Under the pieces are notes generated by a model. That model did not search any database. It had not been told where the DNA came from and worked only from the letters and a program-made list of their open reading frames with translations. From positions 1 to 9,853 of the forward strand of contig JAYEGJ010000083.1 in assembly GCA_034658975.1 (NCBI GenBank): DNA of 9,853 nucleotides, read 5' to 3'. The DNA is from SZUA-217 sp034658975. GTDB lineage: Bacteria; Actinomycetota; Acidimicrobiia; Spongiisociales; ZC4RG35. The stretch's first letter is position 1. Every line of letters begins with the position of its first letter. This document shows positions 1 through 7,032 of this stretch, piece by piece. Position numbers and translations under genes: made by a program.

Positions 1-77
1 CCGCCGTCGTCCGAGCCGCATGCCGCGACGACAAGCGCCAGCACGGCGAGTATTGAAATCAGTCGTGTTCTTTTCAT
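1..77 (-). CDS. Partial gene: N-terminus of a secreted lipoprotein
   Basis: Reading leftward from an ATG at 77-75, the first 25 codons encode a classic bacterial lipoprotein signal. It has a basic start (MKRTR), a hydrophobic core (residues 6-17) and the lipobox V17-A18-A19-C20, followed by a Gly/Ser/Asp-rich stretch (GSDDG). The frame is open to the window edge, so the mature protein is not visible. A Shine-Dalgarno-like AGGAGG lies at 96-91, 13 bases before the ATG, which is a long but tolerable spacing. The signal resembles that of AapJ at 1691 (both end VVAAC). This protein could therefore be another solute-binding lipoprotein, but any extracytoplasmic lipoprotein would fit. It is divergent from the aminotransferase gene. 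Confidence 0.75.
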   Translation of the reverse strand, partial: MKRTRLISILAVLALVVAACGSDDG

Positions 78-111
78 TTGGGGTAGTGCTCCTCCTAGGA
101 ACGAGGGCGGA

Positions 112-139
112 ATCGTATCACCGCCAGTCGGTGAATCAA
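112..139 (-). promoter_or_regulatory. Candidate sigma-70-type promoter for the leftward lipoprotein
   Basis: Reading leftward, a TTGATT hexamer (139-134) is followed after 16 bases by TACGAT (117-112). Each matches the vegetative consensus at four of six positions. Transcription would begin near 105, just before the AGGAGG at 96-91 and the ATG at 77. This is a match by eye in a short divergent gap and could be chance. Confidence 0.3.
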
Positions 140-224
140 CCGGAAGCCCTCTACCTGCCCCCCAGCTTCAGGAGCCCCCGCTTCGCCCTGAACATCACCA
201 ACGTTGTTGGCCAGGGCACTAGCC

Positions 225-247
225 TTGACGGGTCTCCAGGCCGTCAA
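225..247. promoter_or_regulatory. 7-bp perfect inverted repeat, candidate operator
   Basis: TTGACGG at 225-231 and CCGTCAA at 241-247 are exact reverse complements separated by 9 bases. The dyad ends 21 bases before the aminotransferase ATG at 269 and lies in the divergent gap. The left arm also resembles a -35 hexamer (TTGACG), but no convincing -10 follows at the right distance. It could be a repressor site or a small leader hairpin. A second, smaller dyad (CCAAC, 3 bases, GTTGG) lies at 198-210. No regulator gene is in the window. Confidence 0.3.
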
Positions 248-268
248 TCTTCCGTTTCAAGGGACATC

Positions 269-1552
269 ATGCGCGAGGAGCAATCCATAGGAAGCAAAAC
301 GCCCGGGCTGACCGCTGGCGGTCAGTCGGCCACTCTGGCCATCAATGAGCTGAGCCGGGAGTTGGAGAATGCCGGCAACCAGGTCTTCAAGTTCGGCTTT
401 GGGCAGTCGCCTTTCCCCGTCCCGGAGGAGGTGGTTGAAGAACTCAGGGCGCACTCCGCAGAGAAGGACTACCTGCCCATTCGCGGTTTGCCGTCATTGC
501 GGGAGGAGGCTTCGGCTCACCTCGAGCGGCAATACGGACTCAAAGGCAGAGCTCAGGACGTGCTGATCGGACCGGGTTCCAAGGAACTGATGTTCCTTCT
601 CCAGCTTGCTTTGGATACCGATCTCCTCATCCCCGCCCCCAGTTGGGTGTCCTATGCGCCCCAGGCACGGATCCTTGGACGGTCGGTGCACTTGCTGCCC
701 ACTCATCTGGAGGACGACTGGCGGGTGGATCCGGACATCCTTGACGAACTGTGTTCCCGGGAGCCAGGTCGCTCGCGACTCCTCATTCTCACCGACCCTT
801 CGAACCCCACCGGCACTTCCCATTCGGCCGACCAACACCAGGAGCTCGCCGCGGTGGCTCGAAAACACGGGATCATCTGTCTCTCCGACGAGATCTACGC
901 CGGTCTTTGTTACAACCCGGGACACAGCTCAATGGCGCGGTGGTATCCGGAGGGAACCGTCGTTTCCACCGGGCTGAGCAAGTGGTGTGGTGCCGGTGGA
1001 TGGCGGCTCGGTGTGTTCCAGTTCCCCGCAGAGCTCGACTGGCTTGCAGACGGGGTCGCAGTCCTCGCGAGCGAGACGTTCACCTCAGTGAGCGCACCCG
1101 TCCAATACGCCGCCGTCCGGGCTTATCAAGGCAGTGAAGCGATCGACGAGTATCTGATCGCGGCCCGTCGTGTCCTCTCCGCTTTGGCTGCGAGGGTTAC
1201 CGAGCGACTCCGGGCCGCGGGAGTTGCAGTTGCTGATCCGGTCGGAGGTTTCTACGTCTTTCCGGACTTCGGATCGAAGGCCACTGCTCTCGAGTCGAGA
1301 GGGATCACCACCAGCAGCGAGCTGTGTCGTCGGCTGCTCGACGAGACCGGCGTAGCCCTCCTTCCCGGTAGCAGCTTCAATCTGCCGCCGACGAGACTCA
1401 CGGCCCGTCTCGCCTTCGTTGACTTCGACGGAGCGGTGGCACTCGAGGAAGCACTACGCCAACCAGCCGGAGAGCTCTCGGACGCTTTCGTCGATAAGCA
1501 CCTCGGCAACACCATCCAGGGCGTGGAACGGTTGTGTGAGTGGCTCGGGTGA
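269..1552 (+). CDS. Class I PLP-dependent aminotransferase
   Basis: This is a fold-type I aminotransferase of 427 residues, a usual length for the aspartate aminotransferase superfamily. It would move the amino group of an amino acid to a 2-oxo acid in the cytoplasm. Visible landmarks, numbered from the ATG at 269: the N-terminal GFGQSPF segment at 43-49 in the family's GxGxPxF position, NPTG at 179-182 (N179 contacts the PLP ring), DEIY at 207-210 (D207 pairs with the pyridine nitrogen), TGLSK with Schiff-base K238, GGWRLG around R246 (PLP phosphate), GGFYVFPDF near 326-334, and R380 as the likely substrate-carboxylate arginine. The start at 269 is chosen because AAGGGA lies 4-9 bases upstream and family homology begins soon after. 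The frame stays open back to an ATG at 20, but that extension crosses the divergent lipoprotein start and has no family features. Amino-acid specificity cannot be told. It lies 138 bases before aapJ on the same strand. Confidence 0.85.
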   Translation: MREEQSIGSKTPGLTAGGQSATLAINELSRELENAGNQVFKFGFGQSPFPVPEEVVEELRAHSAEKDYLPIRGLPSLREEASAHLERQYGLKGRAQDVLIGPGSKELMFLLQLALDTDLLIPAPSWVSYAPQARILGRSVHLLPTHLEDDWRVDPDILDELCSREPGRSRLLILTDPSNPTGTSHSADQHQELAAVARKHGIICLSDEIYAGLCYNPGHSSMARWYPEGTVVSTGLSKWCGAGGWRLGVFQFPAELDWLADGVAVLASETFTSVSAPVQYAAVRAYQGSEAIDEYLIAARRVLSALAARVTERLRAAGVAVADPVGGFYVFPDFGSKATALESRGITTSSELCRRLLDETGVALLPGSSFNLPPTRLTARLAFVDFDGAVALEEALRQPAGELSDAFVDKHLGNTIQGVERLCEWLG

Positions 1553-1650
1553 CGTGAATCCGGGGGAACCTGTAGGTCGTTTCTACGGCTCCCGTCCAGC
1601 TTCTCCCTGCAGGCCCTTATCAAATTGTGTAGGTTGCTCTCGTCGAACCG

Positions 1651-1668
1651 GTCCGGCAAGGGCCGGGC
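1651..1668 (+). other. GC-rich hairpin in the gap before aapJ
   Basis: The 138-base gap between the aminotransferase and aapJ has a short stem: 1651-1657 pairs with 1662-1668 (seven pairs including one T-G wobble) around a four-base loop AAGG. A TTTT run follows only at 1675-1678, six bases past the stem, so it is not a standard intrinsic terminator. It lies 12 bases before the AGGAGG of aapJ. It may be a weak terminator of the aminotransferase transcript, a leader structure of aapJ, or nothing. No clear promoter was found in this gap. Confidence 0.25.
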
Positions 1669-1690
1669 GACACCTTTTACAGGAGGATGA

Positions 1691-2791
1691 ATGCGAAATA
1701 AATACCTATTGGCGCTCACCGCTATGGCCCTGGTGGTAGCTGCCTGCACCGACTCGAACGGAGGCGACACAGCCACCACCGAGGCAGGGACCACGGAGAC
1801 GACTGAGGCAGCACCAGCTGCTGGCCAGAGTGTCCTCGATCAGGTTCTCGAGAACGGAAGCTTGTCTTGCGGTGTGGGTTCGGTACCCGGGTTCTCCGCC
1901 GTGACCGCCGACGGTGATGATGTTGGCTTCGACGTCGACTTCTGCCGGGCCGTCGCAGCAGCAGTGCTTGGTGACGCCGAAGCAGTCACGTTCCGCACCG
2001 GTATTCCGGGAACGGAGCGGATCGAGGTCGTGACTTCGGGTCAGATTGACCTGTTGAGCCGTACGACCACCCAGACTCAGAGCCGGATGGACAGCGGCGT
2101 CGAGTACGCGCCGATCGTTTTCTACGACGGCCAGAAGATGATGGGTCGTGCCTCGGACGGCATCACCGCCGATTCGCCGTTGACCGCGATGGACGGCGGC
2201 ACCGTGTGTGTAGCCACCGGGACGACGACCGAACTCAACCTGCTCGAAGCCGCCAACGGAGCCGGAATATCCGTCGAAACGGTTACCACCGAGAACCGTG
2301 ACCAGGCGATCGAGCAGTTCACGGCCGGCGCTTGTGACTTCTTCACCAGCGACGCTTCGGCGAACGCCAGCTTCAAGGCTGCGCTGGACACGGAGGACGA
2401 CTGGGTGATCTTCCCGGGCAGCGCCTTCTCGAAGGAGCCCTTGGCTCCCGTCTACATCGCCAATGACCGGCGGTGGGGCAACGTGATTGACTGGGTTGTC
2501 AACGCCCTGATCATCTTCGAGGAGGCCGGTGTCACTGCGGCCAACGCCGACGACATGGCGGCCAACCCGCCCACGCCGGGCGTGGGACGCCTCCTCGGTG
2601 GCGAAGGTGAGATCCAGACTGCAATGGGTCTGTCGGCCGACGCGTTCTTGACGATGGTCAAGGCGACCGGCAACTACGGCGAGATCTATGACAGAAATCT
2701 CACGCCGATCGGTCTGGCTCGACCCGGGACTTCCAACGACCTGTGGTTGAACGGCGCCGGCGGCCTGCTGTACGCACCGCCTGCCAGATAG
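1691..2791 (+). CDS. aapJ: General L-amino-acid ABC transporter substrate-binding lipoprotein (AapJ/BztA type)
   Basis: This is the extracytoplasmic amino-acid receptor of the transporter, 366 residues. A lipoprotein signal with lipobox V16-A17-A18-C19 is followed by a Thr/Glu-rich tether (about 28-43). The binding domain (about 48-366) then has landmarks I know from AapJ/BztA: SCGVGSVPGFS at 59-69, GFDVDFCRAVAAA at 79-91, DLLSRTTT at 120-127, VCVATGTTTELNL at 172-184, GACDFFTSDAS at 213-223, SKEPLAPV at 247-254, RLLGGEGE at 300-307, TGNYGEIYDRNL at 326-337 and the C-terminal LLYAPPAR. Four cysteines (60, 85, 173, 215) sit where the family has them and could form disulfides. AGGAGG at 1681-1686 ends four bases before the ATG. 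Family members bind a broad range of polar amino acids; the exact ligand here is unknown. Lipid anchoring fits a cell without the usual Gram-negative periplasm. It leads the transporter gene set. Confidence 0.93.
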   Translation: MRNKYLLALTAMALVVAACTDSNGGDTATTEAGTTETTEAAPAAGQSVLDQVLENGSLSCGVGSVPGFSAVTADGDDVGFDVDFCRAVAAAVLGDAEAVTFRTGIPGTERIEVVTSGQIDLLSRTTTQTQSRMDSGVEYAPIVFYDGQKMMGRASDGITADSPLTAMDGGTVCVATGTTTELNLLEAANGAGISVETVTTENRDQAIEQFTAGACDFFTSDASANASFKAALDTEDDWVIFPGSAFSKEPLAPVYIANDRRWGNVIDWVVNALIIFEEAGVTAANADDMAANPPTPGVGRLLGGEGEIQTAMGLSADAFLTMVKATGNYGEIYDRNLTPIGLARPGTSNDLWLNGAGGLLYAPPAR

Positions 2792-2798
2792 GCCCGCT

Positions 2799-2831
2799 GA
2801 GTTTGGGGTGCCCCTCGGGCACCCCAAACTC
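2799..2831 (+). terminator. Perfect 15-bp intercistronic hairpin after aapJ
   Basis: Positions 2799-2813 and 2817-2831 are exact reverse complements with a CTC loop, eight bases after the aapJ stop codon and 24 bases before the aapQ start. No T-run follows (CTTGACC), so it is not a textbook intrinsic terminator. Such stems behind binding-protein genes commonly protect the upstream mRNA or cause partial termination, so that the receptor is made in excess of the membrane subunits. That role here is inferred. The poor ribosome site of aapQ points the same way. Confidence 0.7.
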
Positions 2832-2855
2832 CTTGACCGAAGAGCTTGCTGAATT

Positions 2856-4382
2856 GTGACAGCGAAAACACGAGACGCAGACACCACCAGGGTTCCGCTC
2901 TGGCGGAATGTCACCGTCCTCAAGTGGCTCGCTCAGATTGCGACAGTCGCTGTTGTCGTTCTGCTGTTCATGTGGCTCTTCGGCAATTTCTCAGCGAATC
3001 AGGAGGGGGGGACTTCGCCCTTCTCCTTCCGGTTCCTCAACGAGCCGGCCGGATTCCAACTCGGCGAGGGCTTCACGCTGACGCCGGAGTCGGGAGCCCA
3101 GGCCCTGATGGTCGGCATCGTCAATACTTTCAAGGTGGCCTTGCTCGGGATTCTGATGGCCACGCTGCTCGGAGTGATTGTCGGCATATCCAGGCTGTCG
3201 AGCAACTGGCTGGTCGCCAAGTTCGCGACGTCCTATGTAGAGTTTCTCCGCAACATCCCCCTGCTGGTGCAGATGGTGTTCTGGCTCGCCCTGCTGACGC
3301 TGCTCGGCAAGCTCACTGCCGACACAGGTCCCATCCCCGGCTTCTTGATTACGTCCTCCAAGGGGGTTGCCTTTGCCTTTGTGGTGCCCGCCGAAGGCTT
3401 CTTCCAATGGCTGCTATTCGTCGTCGCTGGGATCGTGGCAGCCAGATATGTCAAACGGTGGCGTCGCCGGCTGCGTGACGAAACCGGGAACGAGACCCAT
3501 GAGCTGAGTTGGGCTTTGGGGACCTTCGTGGCGATAGCGGGTGTTGGCTTGGCTATCCACCCTCTGGTGGGCCCCCTCCGTCATCTCTGGGGTGCGTTGG
3601 AGAGCTTCTTCGTGGGTCTCCCCGTCATCGTGTTCCAGGTCGTCCTGGCGGTTGTTGCTCTGTTGGCCGCCGCCTTGTGGATTCGCCGTTTTCTGGCGAG
3701 TCTGCGCACCCCCGCAGGCATGGCCAAGCTCACCGACGACGACTACTACCGGATTGTCTTCGCCGGGGCGGTGGGGGTTGTCGGAGCCGTCGCCGTATTC
3801 ATGCTCGACGAGGTGGCCCAGACCCTTCTCAACGGCGCTGCGAACGTCTTCGGCGGGCTGGAGAGTGCCTACCACGCTGCGGCAGGATGGCCCATCGTCT
3901 GGTCCCAGCCAGTTCTCAACATCGCAGGCGACCAGGGTCAGTTCGTCACTTATGGCGACGGCGGTGTGGTGTTCACCCCAGCGTTCCTTGGTGTCTTCAT
4001 CGGAGTGACCCTCTACACGAGTGCATTTATCGGCGAAGCGGTCCGGGCAGGGATCCTTTCGGTGCCGAAAGGGCAGACCGAGGCCGGCCTGGCGTCTGGG
4101 CTCACCCGGACACAGTTGTTGCGGCTGGTGGTGCTCCCTCAGGCATTCAGGGTCATCATCCCCCCGGTAGGCAACCAGTACCTGAACCTGGCGAAGAACA
4201 CCTCGCTGGGGATCGCAGTCGGGTACTTGGAGATAGTGGGCGTGGGTCAAATCCTCGCCGCCAAGATCGGAAGCAGGGCGTCGATGGCGGTCATTTGGAT
4301 GGGCTTCTATCTGGCCATGAGCCTGACGTTCTCCGCGATGATCAACTGGTACAACCGGCGATCTCTGATCGTGGAGCGATAG
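2856..4382 (+). CDS. aapQ: General L-amino-acid ABC transporter permease 1 (AapQ/BztB type)
   Basis: This is one of two inner-membrane subunits of the transporter, 508 residues. A first membrane segment (about 24-44) precedes the His/Glu/Gln/Arg-type permease motif. That motif begins at GIVNTFKVALLG (87-98), with helices at about 85-113 and 127-152 including the EFLRNIPLLVQM stretch (129-140). The domain resumes at about 373. There GEAVRAGILSVPKGQTEAGL (393-412) is the EAA loop that docks on the ATPase, followed by LPQAFRVIIPP and two final helices. The roughly 220-residue insertion between the halves (about 153-372) has perhaps four further helices (near 181-200, 222-240, 253-278, 300-317). 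An interruption is usual for AapQ, but this one looks longer than the family's norm as I recall it. The start is GTG with only a weak GAAGAG 11 bases upstream. The gene abuts aapM with no bases between. Confidence 0.88.
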   Translation: MTAKTRDADTTRVPLWRNVTVLKWLAQIATVAVVVLLFMWLFGNFSANQEGGTSPFSFRFLNEPAGFQLGEGFTLTPESGAQALMVGIVNTFKVALLGILMATLLGVIVGISRLSSNWLVAKFATSYVEFLRNIPLLVQMVFWLALLTLLGKLTADTGPIPGFLITSSKGVAFAFVVPAEGFFQWLLFVVAGIVAARYVKRWRRRLRDETGNETHELSWALGTFVAIAGVGLAIHPLVGPLRHLWGALESFFVGLPVIVFQVVLAVVALLAAALWIRRFLASLRTPAGMAKLTDDDYYRIVFAGAVGVVGAVAVFMLDEVAQTLLNGAANVFGGLESAYHAAAGWPIVWSQPVLNIAGDQGQFVTYGDGGVVFTPAFLGVFIGVTLYTSAFIGEAVRAGILSVPKGQTEAGLASGLTRTQLLRLVVLPQAFRVIIPPVGNQYLNLAKNTSLGIAVGYLEIVGVGQILAAKIGSRASMAVIWMGFYLAMSLTFSAMINWYNRRSLIVER

Positions 4383-6239
4383 ATGACGTCGTTGGGCCCC
4401 ACCGAAAGCGTCCTGGACGCAGAGCGGGAATCGCCGCCCCAGAAGGTTGCAATCGGAGCCTTCGATTGGATGCGGAAGCACCTTTTCTCATCCGTCTTCA
4501 ACACGACCCTGACCGTGATTGCACTGCTGATCGCAGTCTTCGTCACACGAGGTATCGCCGGCTTCATCTTCGGCGACAGACCGAAGTGGGGCTCGGTCAC
4601 CGAGAACATGCGTCTCTACATGACCTTCGGGTACCCGCCGGAGCAGATCTTCCGGGTGTGGTTGTCGGTTGGGATCGTCTTCGCCCTCTTTGGCCTCACG
4701 TTGGCGGCCTGGGGTGGAGGCAATCGTGTCTCGGCAAACCGACTGGCCAGTTCGGTCACCAAATTGGGGGGAACCCTGGTGGCTCTGGCATTGGTCACGG
4801 GGCCGTTCCCCATCCTCTGGGACGATGCTCCGCTCTCGTTGCGAGCCGAGATCATCATGGTGGTGATCGGCTTCGCACTCGGCGGACTGGCGATGTTCCA
4901 TAAAGCCCGGACCGAAGAGCAGCCGGAGCGGACGATATCCCGGACCGGGATCCTGGCAGGCTCGGTGGTCTTCTTCATTGCCTTCATCTGGCTGTTGCAG
5001 GTACCCACGCCGATGCTGGATGCCGACGGCGTCTACTCCGAGCCGCTGGCCCCCCTGGCAACCACGACCACATGGCCTTGGACGTTGATGGCGGTCATCA
5101 TGATGGTGTTCTTTCTGCTGGGCGGGGTCTTCGTCGACCGCCGCGGCGAGGAACGGTTGCGGAGCGTGCTGGTCGCGTCCTGGCTGTTCTCTTACCCGTT
5201 GATCGTCTTCGTGATCCTGCGGGCGCCTGACATCGACTGGAACCAGTTCTGGACGAGAGACATCTGGATTGTGCTGGGCTTTGTCGTCGGCGGTGGGTTG
5301 CTGCTCCTCCTGGTCGCCGATCCAGAGCGCCCCGAGCGGGGCCGGATACTTAGTTTGGGGACTGTCGTACTGGCGATAGCGATGTTCTGGCCACTCAGCA
5401 TCGGAGGGCTGCCACGCAACCTCATGATTGTGACCGCCATCTACATGCTCGTGGCGCCCAGCTTCGCCGCGAAGGGCGCCATGAAACGAACCCTGGCCAA
5501 CTGGGTCGCGGTTGTGCTCATCGCTTCCTTCTTCATGATCGCGATGGACACCGAGATGATCCTCCAGATTTCCAAGGAGAGTTTCCTTGGAGGGCTGGCT
5601 CTCACCATCATCCTGGCGTTGGGCGCTCTCGGCCTCGCATTCCCATTGGCCATCCTGGTTGCACTCGGCCGTCAGTCGAGGATGCCGATCTTCCGCCAGT
5701 TGTCCATCGGATACGTGGAGCTCATCCGCGGAGTTCCCCTCATCGTCTGGCTGATCATGGCCATCGGCCTGTTCGGCTTCTTCGTGCCGACGGGCGTGGA
5801 ACTGGACAAGGTGATCAGGGTCCTCGTTGCCTTCACCATCTTCTGGGCTGCCTACCTGGCCGAGAACATCCGGGGTGGCCTTCAAGCAGTGGGAAAGGGC
5901 CAGACAGAAGCAGCCGAAGCCCTCGGAATGACGGCGTTTCAGACGACGACCCTGATCGTGCTGCCTCAAGCGCTGCGGTTGGTGATCCCACCCATAGTCG
6001 GACAGGTGATCACATCCTTCAAGGACACGTCTTTGGTGGCGATTGTCGGGGTCTTCGAGCTTCTCAACATCGCCATTAGGTCCATCCCGGCGCAAACAGT
6101 GCCGACCTCCAACTTCACCTTCATTGGCACGGTGTCAGAGAACCTCCTGTTCGTTGCCATGGTGTACTGGGTCTTCACCTACACGATGTCGCGCTCCAGT
6201 CTCCGTCTCGAAGAGAAGCTGGGAGTTGGAAAGCGATGA
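4383..6239 (+). CDS. aapM: General L-amino-acid ABC transporter permease 2 (AapM/BztC type), enlarged
   Basis: This is the second membrane subunit, paired with AapQ, 618 residues. The standard permease domain is C-terminal. It has helices from about 402-428 on, YVELIRGVPLIVWLIM at 444-459, the EAA loop at 494-515 (ENIRGGLQ, GKGQTEAAEALG), LPQALRLVIPP at 527-537 and a last helix near 587-601. Ahead of it, residues 1-395 hold about eleven hydrophobic stretches (near 40-62, 91-110, 128-146, 155-172, 188-206, 232-251, 262-280, 293-312, 325-341, 345-360, 372-390). AapM proteins I know are nearly 400 residues long, so roughly 200 residues of extra membrane domain are present here; its role is unknown. 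The ATG directly follows the aapQ stop, with GGAG at 4373-4376 as ribosome site, which suggests translational coupling. The reading frame is continuous with no sign of a fusion junction. Confidence 0.87.
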   Translation: MTSLGPTESVLDAERESPPQKVAIGAFDWMRKHLFSSVFNTTLTVIALLIAVFVTRGIAGFIFGDRPKWGSVTENMRLYMTFGYPPEQIFRVWLSVGIVFALFGLTLAAWGGGNRVSANRLASSVTKLGGTLVALALVTGPFPILWDDAPLSLRAEIIMVVIGFALGGLAMFHKARTEEQPERTISRTGILAGSVVFFIAFIWLLQVPTPMLDADGVYSEPLAPLATTTTWPWTLMAVIMMVFFLLGGVFVDRRGEERLRSVLVASWLFSYPLIVFVILRAPDIDWNQFWTRDIWIVLGFVVGGGLLLLLVADPERPERGRILSLGTVVLAIAMFWPLSIGGLPRNLMIVTAIYMLVAPSFAAKGAMKRTLANWVAVVLIASFFMIAMDTEMILQISKESFLGGLALTIILALGALGLAFPLAILVALGRQSRMPIFRQLSIGYVELIRGVPLIVWLIMAIGLFGFFVPTGVELDKVIRVLVAFTIFWAAYLAENIRGGLQAVGKGQTEAAEALGMTAFQTTTLIVLPQALRLVIPPIVGQVITSFKDTSLVAIVGVFELLNIAIRSIPAQTVPTSNFTFIGTVSENLLFVAMVYWVFTYTMSRSSLRLEEKLGVGKR

Positions 6240-6249
6240 GGTCCGAGCG

Positions 6250-6996
6250 ATGAAGCAACCGGGTGCGAAAGACATCATCATCGCCGAGGACGTCAAGGTC
6301 TGGTTCGACGACTTCCAAGCTCTCCGTGGAGTGACCACGACGGTCAAAGAGCAGGAGGTTGTGGTCCTGATCGGTCCGTCGGGATCCGGCAAGTCGACCT
6401 TCATTCGGGCTTTGAATCGGCTGGAGAAGCATCAGGCGGGGCGGGTGATCATCGACGGAATCGAACTCACCGACGAGACCGAGAACATCGAGGCCATCCG
6501 CAGCGAAGTAGGAATGGTGTTCCAGCAATTCAACCTTTACCCGCACCTGACCGTGCTGGAGAACATCACCCTGGCTCCCATCTGGGTGCGGAAGACGGCG
6601 CGGGCGGCCGCCGAGGACCAGGCGATTGCTCTCCTGGAGCGGGTCGGCATCCCCGAGCAGGCCACCAAGTATCCGTTGCAGCTCTCCGGTGGCCAACAGC
6701 AGCGAGTCGCCATTGCGAGGTCGCTCGCCATGGATCCCAAGATCATGTTGTTCGATGAGCCCACCTCGGCACTCGACCCGGAGATGATCTCGGAGGTCCT
6801 CGACGTCATGGTGGAGTTGGCTCAGTCCGGCATGACCATGGTGGTGGTGACGCACGAGATGCAATTCGCTCGCGCGGTGGCCGATCGGGTGGTGTTCATG
6901 GACGCCGGCTTCTTTCTCGAGGAAGGAAATCCCGAGGAGTTCTTCAGGAATGCGCAGCATCCGCGATCGAAGGAATTCCTCAGCCATATACTCTGA
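6250..6996 (+). CDS. aapP: Amino-acid ABC transporter ATP-binding protein (AapP/GlnQ type)
   Basis: This is the cytoplasmic ATPase that drives AapQM, 248 residues, the usual size for polar-amino-acid importers. All nucleotide-binding elements are intact: Walker A GPSGSGKST at 42-50, Q-loop in MVFQQFNLYPH (89-99), signature LSGGQQQR at 145-152, Walker B IMLFDEP at 165-171 with catalytic E170, D-loop SALD at 173-176 and switch H202. The end (FFRNAQHPRSKEFL) is typical of the GlnQ/AapP family. The ATG at 6250 is chosen because GAGG lies eight bases upstream and the protein then begins at the normal place. An in-frame TTG at 6226 would overlap the aapM end and is less likely. The gene starts ten bases after the aapM stop. 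The next gene follows after 36 bases, so the transcript probably continues. Confidence 0.93.
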   Translation: MKQPGAKDIIIAEDVKVWFDDFQALRGVTTTVKEQEVVVLIGPSGSGKSTFIRALNRLEKHQAGRVIIDGIELTDETENIEAIRSEVGMVFQQFNLYPHLTVLENITLAPIWVRKTARAAAEDQAIALLERVGIPEQATKYPLQLSGGQQQRVAIARSLAMDPKIMLFDEPTSALDPEMISEVLDVMVELAQSGMTMVVVTHEMQFARAVADRVVFMDAGFFLEEGNPEEFFRNAQHPRSKEFLSHIL

Positions 6997-7020
6997 CCGC
7001 TTCCGACGCGGGTCGAGCAA

Positions 7021-7025
7021 AGGAG
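7021..7025 (+). promoter_or_regulatory. Ribosome binding site fixing a TTG start
   Basis: AGGAG (within AAAGGAG, 7019-7025) lies seven bases before TTG at 7033. No ATG or GTG competes at this position. This supports TTG as the true start of the dehydratase-like gene. Confidence 0.75.
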
Positions 7026-7032
7026 TTCGAGA

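Noticed and set aside
20..268. N-terminal extension of the aminotransferase to an ATG at 20, giving a 510-residue protein.
   Set aside because: The extension has no family similarity and no ribosome site. It also runs antisense through the start of a well-formed lipoprotein gene. ATG 269 has AAGGGA and gives a normal family length.
1553..1690. A promoter or amino-acid riboswitch for aapJ in the gap before it.
   Set aside because: No paired -35/-10 hexamers and no conserved riboswitch core could be recognised. Only a small GC hairpin at 1651-1668 is supportable.
3005..3011. Run of seven G in aapQ as a possible frameshift or slippage site.
   Set aside because: The frame is intact through the run and the protein matches the family on both sides, so there is no evidence of slippage.
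1706..6095. Long open frames on the minus strand opposite aapJ, aapQ and aapM (up to about 535 codons).
   Set aside because: They mirror high-GC coding genes on the plus strand. Their translations are rich in Arg, His, Gln and Asp with no recognisable domains, while the plus-strand proteins are clearly conserved families.
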